From contig JBBSHE010000053.1 of the NCBI GenBank assembly GCA_038253325.1, positions 1-18,268 of the forward strand: DNA of 18,268 nucleotides. The letters run 5' to 3'. Origin of the DNA: JBBSHE01 sp038253325 (GTDB lineage Bacteria; Actinomycetota; Actinomycetes; Propionibacteriales; Nocardioidaceae). A program made the position numbers and the translations under genes. Under the pieces are notes generated by a model. It ran no database searches. It was not told the origin of the DNA and worked only from the letters and a program-made list of their open reading frames with translations. Positions 1 to 7,351 of this stretch are shown piece after piece. Position 1 is the first letter of the stretch. Every line of letters begins with the position of its first letter.

Positions 1-2
1 AC

Positions 3-1976
3 GACGGCTATCTGTTCCGTCATGCGCTGCTCTCAGAGGCGGTCTACGACGACCTGCTGCCCGGTGAACGGGTCCGGCTCCACCGTGCGTACGTCGATGC
101 ACTCTGCCGCGCCGACATACCCGGTACGAACGCGGAGCTGGCGCGGCACGCGCGCGCCGCGCACGACCTGGAGACGGCGATCCGTGCCAGCGTCGCCGCC
201 GGCGACGACGCCGCGAGCGTGGCAGGACCGGACGAAGCGGCTCAGCACTACGAGGTTGCCTTGGAGCTGCTCGCCGAGCGTGGCCCGGTCGACCCGGGTT
301 CGGACGACCGGACAGGCGTTGACGTCATCGAGCTGACGGCGAAGACGAGTGAAGCGGTCATCGCGGCGGGGAAGCCACATCGTGCCGTCGACCTGGTGGC
401 GGACCAGCTGCGCCAGCTTCCAGCCGGCGCGCCTGACGACGACCGCGCCCGGCTGATGCTGGCGCTGGCGACGGCTGCGCTCGTCAGTGAGACCGACGTC
501 AGCGCGCTGGACACGACGACGACGGCGTTGGACCTGGTTCCTGCCGATACCCAGTCGCCTCTGCGCGCGGAGCTGTTGAGCGTGCACGCCCGCGCCAACG
601 CGATGCACGGTCGGTACGACGCTGCGGTCAAGGCGGCACAGAAGGCGCTCGATGCCGCGGACGGGTTACGGCTGACCCGGGTTGCATCGGACGCGGCGAC
701 GACACTGGCCCGGCTCGAGGAGCATGCCGGCTCTCCGGAGGCCGCCAAACGCGGCCTCGAGAAGGCGATCGGGCAGGCCCACGCCGACGGCGACATCGCC
801 ACCGAGCTTCGAGCGCGCCACAACCTCGCAACCATCCACTTCGAGGCCGCCGATCTCGACCAAGCCCGGCTGATCTTCCAGGCCAGCGCCAAGCGGGCGC
901 AGGATGTGAGTCGGCCGTGGGCGCCGTTCGGCCTCGAGGGGCGGGTTCTCGCCGGCCTCACCGCGTACATCCAAGGCGAGTGGGACACCGCACGATCGAT
1001 CGTCGACATCACGACGGAGTCACCGCCCGCTTACGCCGAGGCGATGCTTCGCGCGGTCGAGGTCGAGGTGGCGGCCGGTCGCGGCGACCGCACCGGTCTC
1101 GACCTGATGCCCCGCATCCGACTGTGGTGGGAGCGCGACGCGATGATCGGCTTCCTCAGCGGCGGGGCTGGGATCGACCTGCACGGCGACCACGGTGACC
1201 TCGAGAGGGCGGTCACCACGCACGACGACCTCGTCGACGTGGTCACCAGGATGTGGGAGGACGACCTGTTCCGGGCCAGGACCCGGCTCAGTGCGCTGCT
1301 GATCGGCCAGCTGGCCAACGCCATCACCCGTTCGCCGTCATCCGACCACCCGGCTCTGGTGGCGCACGGTGACCACCTCGCCGATATCGCCGAAGCGGCG
1401 TTCTCGCTCGAGATGCCCGGTGGTCAGCCGGTCGGACCGGAGGGCGTCGCGTGGCGCGAGCGTGCACATGCCGAGCGAGCCCGTCTGCACTGGCTCGCGG
1501 GCATCGACCCGCCGGCGGAGCACGAGCTCGTCACCCGTTGGCAGACCGCCGTCGACGCGATGCAACGGTTCGGCCATGTCTTCGAGCTGGCCCGGTCGAG
1601 GACTCGCCTGGGTGCGGTGCTTCGTGCCGTCGGCGAACCGGCGCAGGCACGGAGCGCGCTCGACCTGGCACGCGACTCGGCACATCGACTCGGGGCGGAG
1701 CCGCTGTTGGCCGAGATGCGCGGGCTCGGACCGGTTTCGGGCGGGCGTCGACGCCGACCCACCCGGCTCGACCAGGAGCTCACGCCGCGCGAGCGCGAGA
1801 TTCTTGCCGTGGTCGCCCAGGGCCGCAGCAATGCCGAGATCGCGCGCCAGCTCTTCATCAGCGCCAAGACGGTCAGCGTGCACGTGTCCAACATCCTCGC
1901 CAAGCTGGGCGCCGGGGGCCGCACCGAGGCCGCCGCGATGGCGCGTCGAGAGGGCCTGCTGCCCGACGACTCCTGA
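3..1976 (+). CDS. LuxR-family (LAL/MalT-like) transcriptional regulator, 5'-truncated by window edge
   Basis: The frame is open from the first bases, so the true start and the N-terminal ATPase domain lie upstream. The first visible residues read FRHALLSEAVYDDLLPGER, a segment typical of the end of the AAA/NB-ARC-like ATPase module of large LuxR regulators. About 500 residues of helical, alanine-rich, TPR-like sequence follow. A C-terminal LuxR-type HTH occupies roughly visible residues 593-657, with LTPREREIL, a glycine/asparagine turn (GRSNAEIARQLFIS) and the recognition helix KTVSVHVSNIL. Such proteins are typically cytoplasmic ATP-dependent activators controlled by a small ligand or partner binding the TPR-like region; the ligand here cannot be told. 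The gene sits 208 bp upstream of, and on the same strand as, the sigma factor gene. Family assignment is secure; target genes are unknown. Confidence 0.93.
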   Translation, partial: DGYLFRHALLSEAVYDDLLPGERVRLHRAYVDALCRADIPGTNAELARHARAAHDLETAIRASVAAGDDAASVAGPDEAAQHYEVALELLAERGPVDPGSDDRTGVDVIELTAKTSEAVIAAGKPHRAVDLVADQLRQLPAGAPDDDRARLMLALATAALVSETDVSALDTTTTALDLVPADTQSPLRAELLSVHARANAMHGRYDAAVKAAQKALDAADGLRLTRVASDAATTLARLEEHAGSPEAAKRGLEKAIGQAHADGDIATELRARHNLATIHFEAADLDQARLIFQASAKRAQDVSRPWAPFGLEGRVLAGLTAYIQGEWDTARSIVDITTESPPAYAEAMLRAVEVEVAAGRGDRTGLDLMPRIRLWWERDAMIGFLSGGAGIDLHGDHGDLERAVTTHDDLVDVVTRMWEDDLFRARTRLSALLIGQLANAITRSPSSDHPALVAHGDHLADIAEAAFSLEMPGGQPVGPEGVAWRERAHAERARLHWLAGIDPPAEHELVTRWQTAVDAMQRFGHVFELARSRTRLGAVLRAVGEPAQARSALDLARDSAHRLGAEPLLAEMRGLGPVSGGRRRRPTRLDQELTPREREILAVVAQGRSNAEIARQLFISAKTVSVHVSNILAKLGAGGRTEAAAMARREGLLPDDS

Positions 1977-2133
1977 GCCGTCTGCCGGCGTACCAAGCCG
2001 TCGCCGCCCGTGCCGCGAACTCGGTGCGAGGACTCTCGGAGCACCCCTTCGACGTATCAGGTCGCTGAGACTGCGTAAGAAGCCACTGAGAAACGCAACC
2101 TTCGGCCTGACCTGGACGTCTACTGGTTCTCCA

Positions 2134-2146
2134 CCGGGAATCCCGG
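2134..2146. repeat. short palindrome upstream of the sigma factor gene
   Basis: CCGGGAATCCCGG is a perfect inverted repeat (6-bp arms around one base). It extends imperfectly to CC-a-CCGGGA...TCCCGG-a-GG. It lies about 40 bp before the sigma-factor start in the 208-bp gap after the LuxR gene. It could be an operator or part of a weak terminator; no T-run follows. I see no clear -35/-10 pair elsewhere in this gap. Confidence 0.3.
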
Positions 2147-2184
2147 AGGCCGTCGTGGTGTTGTGAACTGCATCGCGAGGACAC

Positions 2185-3165
2185 ATGACGAGGGAGAACA
2201 GGAAGACCGTGGCCACCCGCACTGGACCAACGAGCGCAGACCGCGCAGTCGAGCGTGACAGCGTCGGACAGTATCTCGACGAGATCGCCCGGACGCCGCT
2301 GCTCGACGCCGCCACCGAGGTGTCTTTGTCCAAGGCGATCGAGACCGGCTTGTTCGCCCAGCACCTGCTCGACACCGGGCGGATCGGACGGGCCAAGGGG
2401 AGTGCCCCGAGACGCGCGACCCGCGACGAGCTCGAGTGGCTCGTCGCCGATGGGCACGCGGCGACCCAGCGATTCCTCAAGGCGAACCTCCGGCTGGTCG
2501 TGTCCATCGCCCGCAAGTACGGCCGTTCCCAGATGCCGTTGCTGGACCTGGTCCAGGAGGGCAACACCGGGCTCATCCGCGCCGTCGAGAAGTTCGACTA
2601 CCGCAAGGGCTTCAAGTTCTCGACATACGCCACCTGGTGGGTACGGCAGGCGATCACCCGCGGAATCGCCCAGCAGGCTCGGGTCGTACGCCTGCCGGTG
2701 CACGTCGTCGAGGAGCTGAACCAGATCGGGTCCGCCCGACGAACCCTGGAGCGCCAGCTCGGCCGCGACCCCGAGCCCGGCGAGATCGCTGCCGAGCTCG
2801 AGCTCGACGTCGATCGGGTCCTCGATCTGCTGAGCTGGGGTCGAGACCACGTCAGCCTCGACAGTCCCGTCGACGACACCGGAGAGACGTCCCTCGGGGA
2901 CCTGGTCGCACGCGAGACCACGCCGGGCCCGGACAGCGCATTCCTCGATGTCGAGTCCCGCCGCCGGCTGGACGCCCTCGTCGACCTGCTCGAACCCCGC
3001 TCCGCGGATGTGATCCGGTCGCGGTACGGGCTCGTCGACGGACGTCAAGAGAAGCTTGCGGACATCGGCGCCCGCTACGGCGTGTCCGCGGAGCGCGTCC
3101 GTCAGCTGGAGCGCGAGGCGCTCGCACAGCTGCGCAAGCTCGCGGACCCCGATCTAGCGGCCTGA
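2185..3165 (+). CDS. RNA polymerase sigma-70 family factor (group 2, SigB/HrdB-like)
   Basis: A 326-residue sigma factor, close in length to mycobacterial SigB (about 323 aa) and lacking the long N-terminal region of primary sigma factors. Region 1.2 is at about residues 26-60 (SVGQYLDEIARTPLL). Region 2 spans about 98-165, including LDLVQEGNTGLIRAVEKFDY and the -10-binding region 2.4 FSTYATWWVRQAITRG (135-150). Region 3 is about 166-245. Region 4 ends in the helix-turn-helix LADIGARYGVSAERVRQLER (291-310) that contacts -35. It would direct core RNA polymerase to an alternative promoter set, perhaps stress or stationary phase by analogy with SigB. The ATG at 2185 has GAGG four bases upstream. 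A GTG at 2209 after AGGAAG is an alternative giving 318 aa. The 3' end overlaps convergent coaE by 12 bp. Confidence 0.92.
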   Translation: MTRENRKTVATRTGPTSADRAVERDSVGQYLDEIARTPLLDAATEVSLSKAIETGLFAQHLLDTGRIGRAKGSAPRRATRDELEWLVADGHAATQRFLKANLRLVVSIARKYGRSQMPLLDLVQEGNTGLIRAVEKFDYRKGFKFSTYATWWVRQAITRGIAQQARVVRLPVHVVEELNQIGSARRTLERQLGRDPEPGEIAAELELDVDRVLDLLSWGRDHVSLDSPVDDTGETSLGDLVARETTPGPDSAFLDVESRRRLDALVDLLEPRSADVIRSRYGLVDGRQEKLADIGARYGVSAERVRQLEREALAQLRKLADPDLAA

Positions 3166-3792
3166 GGTCAGTTCGTCCCAGACCTGATCCACCCGCGCGC
3201 GTAGATCTGCGACCGTGGCGTCGTTCCTGACGACGTGGGTAGCGGCGCCAAGCCGAGTGGTCGGATCGGCTTGAGCCCGGATCCGTGCTGTCGCCTCCGT
3301 ACGTGTCATCCCCCGGTACGTGGTCAGCCGGTCGATCTGGGTGTCCTCGGGCGCATCGACAACGATCACGGCGTCGAACTGATGAGGTTGGCCCGTCTCG
3401 ACGAGCAACGGGATGTCGTGGATGACGACGGCTCCTGGCGGTGCGGCAGCCTCGATCCGGGCAGCCTCGGCACGCACCTGTGGATGGATGATCGCCTCGA
3501 GCTCGTGACGCTTATCGGGATCGGCGAACACGACCTGCCCGAGTGCAGCCCGGTCGAGCGCACCGTCGTTCCCAACCACCGACGGGCCAAAGGCGGCGAC
3601 CACCGCGTCGAAGCCGGCGGTCCCCGGTGCGACCACCTCACGTGCCAGCCGGTCGGCGTCGACCACGATCGCTCCCCTGTCGGCGAGCAGTGCGCTGACC
3701 ATCGACTTTCCGGACCCGATGCCGCCGGTCAGCCCGATCCGCCGCGGCCGACGGTCGTCGGGGCGGTCCGACTTCGCGGGCGATTCGGGCAT
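3154..3792 (-). CDS. coaE: dephospho-CoA kinase
   Basis: Catalyses the last step of coenzyme A synthesis, ATP-dependent phosphorylation of the 3'-hydroxyl of dephospho-CoA, in the cytoplasm. The 212-residue product has the P-loop GGIGSGKS at residues 23-30, the family motif VDADRLAREVV at about 44-54, the IHPQVR and HDIPLLVE segments, and the lid-region RGMT motif. The start is fixed by a strong Shine-Dalgarno, AAAGGAG, four bases after which stands the ATG (3792). The frame stays open upstream to 4020, but that extension is antisense to the small plus-strand ORF and has no family similarity. Unlike mycobacterial CoaE (about 400 aa) there is no extra C-terminal domain. It is codirectional with rpsA and polA, as in other actinobacteria, but separated from rpsA by a small opposite-strand ORF. 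Its last 12 bp overlap the convergent sigma gene. Confidence 0.97.
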   Translation of the reverse strand: MPESPAKSDRPDDRRPRRIGLTGGIGSGKSMVSALLADRGAIVVDADRLAREVVAPGTAGFDAVVAAFGPSVVGNDGALDRAALGQVVFADPDKRHELEAIIHPQVRAEAARIEAAAPPGAVVIHDIPLLVETGQPHQFDAVIVVDAPEDTQIDRLTTYRGMTRTEATARIRAQADPTTRLGAATHVVRNDATVADLRARVDQVWDELTSGR

Positions 3793-3873
3793 GGTTACTC
3801 CTTTGTCATTCGACGACGTGAACAACCGACGAAAGTCCTTGCATGGCGCGTCCGACGGGTTCACTATGAAGGA

Positions 3874-4050
3874 GTGAGCCTGTTTCTCGCCCTCAGTTGC
3901 GCCGCCATCGTGCTCAACGTTCTCGTGCTGTCCAAGGTGATCCGCCTCGACCGTTTCGGCGGGCGGGCTTCCTCGGGCCTCGGCAAGGGGTATGTCGCCC
4001 CGACGAACCTGCCCGACCACCCGTACTCAGCAGGGCCGCTTGCACGCTGA
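3874..4050 (+). CDS. possible small membrane protein, 59 aa
   Basis: Not a family I recognise. A GTG-started frame encodes one hydrophobic segment near the N-terminus (LFLALSCAAIVLNVLVLS, about residues 3-20), followed by a basic stretch with VIRLDRFGG. A hydrophilic tail contains GLGKGYVAPTNLPDHP. This is compatible with a single-pass protein with a short cytoplasmic tail. AAGGAG directly abuts or overlaps the GTG, which is poor spacing, so initiation is uncertain; the -10-like CACTAT just upstream would suit a leaderless start. It diverges from coaE (81-bp gap) and converges on rpsA. Support is the coherent hydrophobic-then-charged pattern. Against it are its size and the tendency of GC-rich DNA to give open frames by chance. 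Confidence 0.5.
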   Translation: MSLFLALSCAAIVLNVLVLSKVIRLDRFGGRASSGLGKGYVAPTNLPDHPYSAGPLAR

Positions 4051-4067
4051 GCGCCGAGCACTGAGCA

Positions 4068-4147
4068 CTTGTCCCGTCTGAGCCCGCCTTGTCCGGTCCC
4101 GTTTGAGCCCCGGCTTGTCAGGTTCCGTCTGAGCCCGGCTTGTCCGG
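4068..4147. repeat. imperfect ~25-bp tandem repeat, 3 copies plus a partial fourth
   Basis: Units begin with CTTGTC and end in TGAGCCCGG-like sequence. Copy 1 (4068-4087) is shortened by about 5 bases. Copy 2 is 4088-4113, copy 3 is 4114-4138, and a truncated CTTGTCCGG is at 4139-4147. The array fills nearly the whole gap between the convergent small ORF and rpsA, ending 3 bp from the rpsA stop codon. The units are direct, not inverted, so this is neither a standard hairpin terminator nor a CRISPR. Confidence 0.75.
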
Positions 4148-4150
4148 CAT

Positions 4151-5617
4151 TCAGTTGCCGGTGAGCTTCTCGCGCAACGCCTGCAATGCCTCGTCGGAAG
4201 CGAGCGATCCCTCGTCGTCGGGCTTGGCCACGGCCTCGGTCTCGGACGAGAAGTCCCCGCCCTCTGCTACCTCACCGTCGGCCTGCTTGGCGTCGGTGAT
4301 CTGCTGCTTGTGAGCCTCCCAGCGGGCATGTGCCTCGGCGTACTGGTGCTCCCACTGTGCCTTCTGGTCGTCGTACCCCTCGAGCCACTCTCCGGTTGAC
4401 GGGTCGAACCCCTCCGGATAGAGGTAGTTGCCCTCCGCGTCGTACGACGCGGTCATCCCGTAAAGGGTGGGATCGAAGTCGTCGGAGGTCATGTCGACCC
4501 CCTCGTTCGCCTGCTTGAGCGAGAGCGAGATCCGGCGTCGCTCCAGGTCGATGTCGATGATCTTCACCATCACGTCGTCGCCGACCTGGACAACCTGCTC
4601 GGGAATCTCCACGTGCCGCTCGGCGAGTTCCGAGATGTGGACCAGCCCCTCGATTCCCTCCTCGACCCGGACGAACGCACCGAACGGCACCAGTTTGGTT
4701 GCCTTGCCCGGAACGATCTGACCCATCTGGTGGGTACGCGCGAACTGCTGCCACGGGTCTTCCTGAGTCGCCTTGAGCGACAGCGAGACGCGTTCGCGCT
4801 CCATGTCGACCTCGAGCACCTCGACGGTCACGTCCTGCCCGACCTCGACGACCTCGGTCGGATGGTCGATGTGCTTCCACGACAGCTCGGACACGTGCAC
4901 GAGCCCGTCGACCCCGCCAAGGTCGACGAACGCGCCGAAGTTGACGATCGACGAGACGACGCCCTTGCGGATCTGGCCCTTCTGGAGCTGGTTGAGGAAG
5001 TTGTGGCGCACCTCGGACTGGGTCTGCTCGAGCCAGGCCCGGCGAGACAGCACGACATTGTTGCGGTTCTTGTCCAGTTCGAGGATCTTGGCCTCGAGCT
5101 CCTGGCCGACGTACGGCAACAGATCGCGGACCCGGCGCATCTCCACCAGCGACGCGGGAAGGAACCCGCGTAGCCCGATGTCGACGATGAGTCCACCCTT
5201 GACGACCTCGATCACCCGGCCGGCGACGATCCCGTCCTCGTCCTTGATCTTCTCGATCGTGCCCCAGGCGCGTTCGTACTGCGCCCGCTTCTTCGACAAG
5301 ATGAGGCGGCCTTCCTTGTCCTCCTTCTGGAGAACCAGCGCTTCGACCTTGTCGCCGACGGAGACGATCTCGCTCGGGTCGACGTCGTGCTTGATCGACA
5401 GCTCACGCGAGGGGATGACGCCCTCGGTCTTGTAGCCGATGTCGAGCAGGACCTCGTCCCGGTCGACCTTGACGATGGTGCCATCCACGATGTCGCCGTC
5501 GCTGAAGTACTTGATGGTCTGGTCGACCGCTGCGAGGAATTCATCCTCCGACCCGATGTCGTTCACCGCCACCTGGGGGGTGACGTGGGCAGGAGGTGCC
5601 TCAATGCTGCTGGTCAT
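4151..5617 (-). CDS. rpsA: 30S ribosomal protein S1
   Basis: A 488-residue S1 protein, which binds mRNA and helps 30S subunits start translation. Four S1/OB-fold RNA-binding repeats are visible at roughly residues 41-110, 127-193, 214-283 and 300-369. The third and fourth carry the canonical NFGAFVDLGGVDGLVHVSELS and PFGAFVRVEEGIEGLVHISEL patterns. An acidic, low-complexity tail of about 120 residues follows. Four repeats is the usual actinobacterial number, against six in E. coli, and mycobacterial S1 is about 481 aa. The ATG at 5617 gives the expected N-terminus; the nearest purine-rich site, GGAG, is about 12 bases upstream, a long spacing. A sigma-A-like promoter about 180 bp upstream implies a long 5' leader. 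The gene is flanked by opposite-strand genes on both sides and so is probably monocistronic. Confidence 0.97.
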   Translation of the reverse strand: MTSSIEAPPAHVTPQVAVNDIGSEDEFLAAVDQTIKYFSDGDIVDGTIVKVDRDEVLLDIGYKTEGVIPSRELSIKHDVDPSEIVSVGDKVEALVLQKEDKEGRLILSKKRAQYERAWGTIEKIKDEDGIVAGRVIEVVKGGLIVDIGLRGFLPASLVEMRRVRDLLPYVGQELEAKILELDKNRNNVVLSRRAWLEQTQSEVRHNFLNQLQKGQIRKGVVSSIVNFGAFVDLGGVDGLVHVSELSWKHIDHPTEVVEVGQDVTVEVLEVDMERERVSLSLKATQEDPWQQFARTHQMGQIVPGKATKLVPFGAFVRVEEGIEGLVHISELAERHVEIPEQVVQVGDDVMVKIIDIDLERRRISLSLKQANEGVDMTSDDFDPTLYGMTASYDAEGNYLYPEGFDPSTGEWLEGYDDQKAQWEHQYAEAHARWEAHKQQITDAKQADGEVAEGGDFSSETEAVAKPDDEGSLASDEALQALREKLTGN

Positions 5618-5794
5618 GGGGAATGTTGCTCCGATGGATGGTTGTCGTCGTGGTCACGGCCCGGTGCCCGGGCGGGCGCGCACGAACCCTGGATCGCAGT
5701 TGCCGGTTGGTGCCCGACGAGCCACAGGACACATCAGGTCGACAGAAAGCGAGCACGGCCCGCTACGTCTGAGGTCGCGCAGGCTCATGGCGCT
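5618..5794 (-). promoter_or_regulatory. long 5' leader of rpsA containing a 44-codon open frame
   Basis: If transcription starts near 5794, the rpsA mRNA has a leader of about 175 nt. It contains an ATG-started open frame (5788 down to 5654) encoding 44 residues that begin MSLRDLRRSG, with three cysteines and no hydrophobic segment. The ATG would lie only about 6 nt from the predicted transcript start, and no Shine-Dalgarno is visible. The frame may be accidental; the long leader is the better-supported part. Confidence 0.35.
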
Positions 5795-5800
5795 TCGCTC

Positions 5801-5830
5801 AGTCTAGGGCGCCGGGCAGACGCGATGCAA
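5801..5830 (-). promoter_or_regulatory. predicted sigma-A-type promoter for rpsA
   Basis: On the minus strand TTGCAT (5830-5825) is followed by an 18-bp spacer and TAGACT (5806-5801), a good actinobacterial -10 of the TAnnnT class. The predicted start is near 5794. Confidence 0.5.
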
Positions 5831-5846
5831 CGCGCCGGCTGCGCAG

Positions 5847-5852
5847 TAATGT
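5847..5852 (+). promoter_or_regulatory. -10 element for the flippase-like gene (leaderless start)
   Basis: TAATGT stands five bases before the GTG at 5858, the spacing expected if transcription begins at the start codon. No -35 or Shine-Dalgarno is evident. This favours GTG 5858 over the in-frame ATGs at 5825 and 5849. Confidence 0.4.
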
Positions 5853-5857
5853 TCAGT

Positions 5858-7351
5858 GTGCCCCAATCGCGACCCGCTTCGGCCTCGAGTGAGCCCGGGG
5901 CCGCGGTCGAGCGGCCCGCCTCGAGGAAGACGCTGTGGCTCGGGGTCGGTATGGCGGTGTCAAACGTCCTCGGGTACGTCTTCACGCTGATCATCTCGCG
6001 CTCGCTGACCCCGGACGACTTCGGTGCTCTGTCGGCGATCGTAGGGATCGGGATGCTGGGGTCGATCCCGTCCGGTGCACTTCAGGTCGTCGTCGCCCGC
6101 CGGATCAGCTCCGGTGGGGACGCGACGGGCACGACCTGGCTCACCTCGTCGCTCAGCGTGGGGCTGTTCGCGGGGGCCGCCGCCGTCGCGATGCCGGCTG
6201 ACCGGCTCTTCCACCTCGACAGCCCGTGGCCCGTGCTCTGGCTCGGTCTGATGCTCGTGCCGATGACCGCGACCGGGACCCTGCAGGGCATCCTGCTCGG
6301 CCAGCACCGGTTGCCAGCGCTGGCCGCAACGTACGTCTTCGGCGGAGTGATCCGCCTTGGCGCGGGCGTGGGCTGCGCCGTGTTCTCGGCCGGCGTCACG
6401 GACGTCGTCGCAGCCACCACGGTGTCAGCCGTGACCGGCGGGTTGTTCACATTCTGGGTGTGTCGGCGGCGGTCGCCGGACATCGCGATGTCAGGCTCCG
6501 TGCCAGGCTCATTGGCCGACCTGTTCGCGGAGCTTCGGCGCTCCACCACCTCGCTGGCGTCGCTGGTGGCGCTCACCACCGTCGACGTGCTGCTCGCCCG
6601 TTCGTACCTGACCGGTGGTGAGTCCGGGGAGTACGGTCTCGCGTCTCTGTTCGGGAAGGTCGTCTTCTGGGGAACCCAGTTCGTCGCGCTCGCCGTCGTC
6701 CCGAGACTGGTCCGCGGCCACCAGCGCCGAACACTGCTGCTCGCCTCGGCACTCGTCGTCGCCCTCGGCCTCGCCGCGACCGCACTCGTGGCCGTCGACC
6801 CCGAGTTCTGGCTTCGCAGTGTCGGCGGGTCAAAGTATGCCGACGCCGGGTCGCTGGCACTCGCCTTCACCGGGCTGGGCACCGGATGGGCTCTGGCACA
6901 GGTTCTCGTGTTCGGCGAGATGGGCCGAGACCGCGGACACCTCGCCCGACTGATCTGGTTCAGTACGGCCGCGGAGGTGGCCGTGGTCGTCCTCTGGATG
7001 CACGATTCGGCCGGGCAGGTCATCGCCACCGCCGCCGGTGCGACCGCCGTCGTCATCGTCGGAGGCCTGCTGAACGTCGCCCGCGGCGGACCCGGCACCC
7101 CTGCCACGGGTCACCGAGTCGGCACCGACTGCGGTGACGCCGGCTCCCCTGCGCTGACGGACCTGATCAGGCAGTGGAGCCGGCCAACCGACGCTCAGTG
7201 TGCTGCTTCGTGCCAGCTGGTGCCGACGCCGACCGAGACGTCGAGCGGGACCGCCAGGTCGGCGGCCGACGCCATCTCCCGGCGCACCAGCGCCTCGACC
7301 TGGTCGCGTTCTCCGGGCGCGACCTCGAACACCAGCTCGTCGTGCACCTGA
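5858..7351 (+). CDS. polysaccharide/lipid flippase-like integral membrane protein (MOP superfamily)
   Basis: About 497 residues. After a polar N-terminus, membrane segments run through most of the first 410 residues. The first repeat begins with a pattern common to Wzx/RfbX-type flippases: LGVGMAVSNVLGYVFTLII followed by SRSLTPDDFGALSAIVGIG. These MOP-superfamily proteins move lipid-linked sugars across the cytoplasmic membrane; the substrate here is unknown. The start chosen (GTG 5858) follows a -10-like TAATGT and assumes leaderless expression; ATG 5849 and 5825 remain possible. The last 52 codons run antisense into the 3' end of polA and look non-membrane and compositionally odd (Ser/Thr-rich). 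The native end may therefore differ, through a 3' frameshift or loss of the original stop. No glycosyltransferase genes lie nearby, so a dedicated cell-wall polymer pathway is not shown. Confidence 0.78.
   Translation: MPQSRPASASSEPGAAVERPASRKTLWLGVGMAVSNVLGYVFTLIISRSLTPDDFGALSAIVGIGMLGSIPSGALQVVVARRISSGGDATGTTWLTSSLSVGLFAGAAAVAMPADRLFHLDSPWPVLWLGLMLVPMTATGTLQGILLGQHRLPALAATYVFGGVIRLGAGVGCAVFSAGVTDVVAATTVSAVTGGLFTFWVCRRRSPDIAMSGSVPGSLADLFAELRRSTTSLASLVALTTVDVLLARSYLTGGESGEYGLASLFGKVVFWGTQFVALAVVPRLVRGHQRRTLLLASALVVALGLAATALVAVDPEFWLRSVGGSKYADAGSLALAFTGLGTGWALAQVLVFGEMGRDRGHLARLIWFSTAAEVAVVVLWMHDSAGQVIATAAGATAVVIVGGLLNVARGGPGTPATGHRVGTDCGDAGSPALTDLIRQWSRPTDAQCAASCQLVPTPTETSSGTARSAADAISRRTSASTWSRSPGATSNTSSSCT

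Noticed and set aside
3793..4020. N-terminal extension of coaE to 4020
   Set aside because: The strong AAAGGAG and ATG at 3792 give a normal-length CoaE; the extension is antisense to the small plus-strand frame and unlike any CoaE.
4068..4147. Tandem repeats considered as a CRISPR array
   Set aside because: Units are contiguous with no unique spacers, vary in length, and no cas gene is present.
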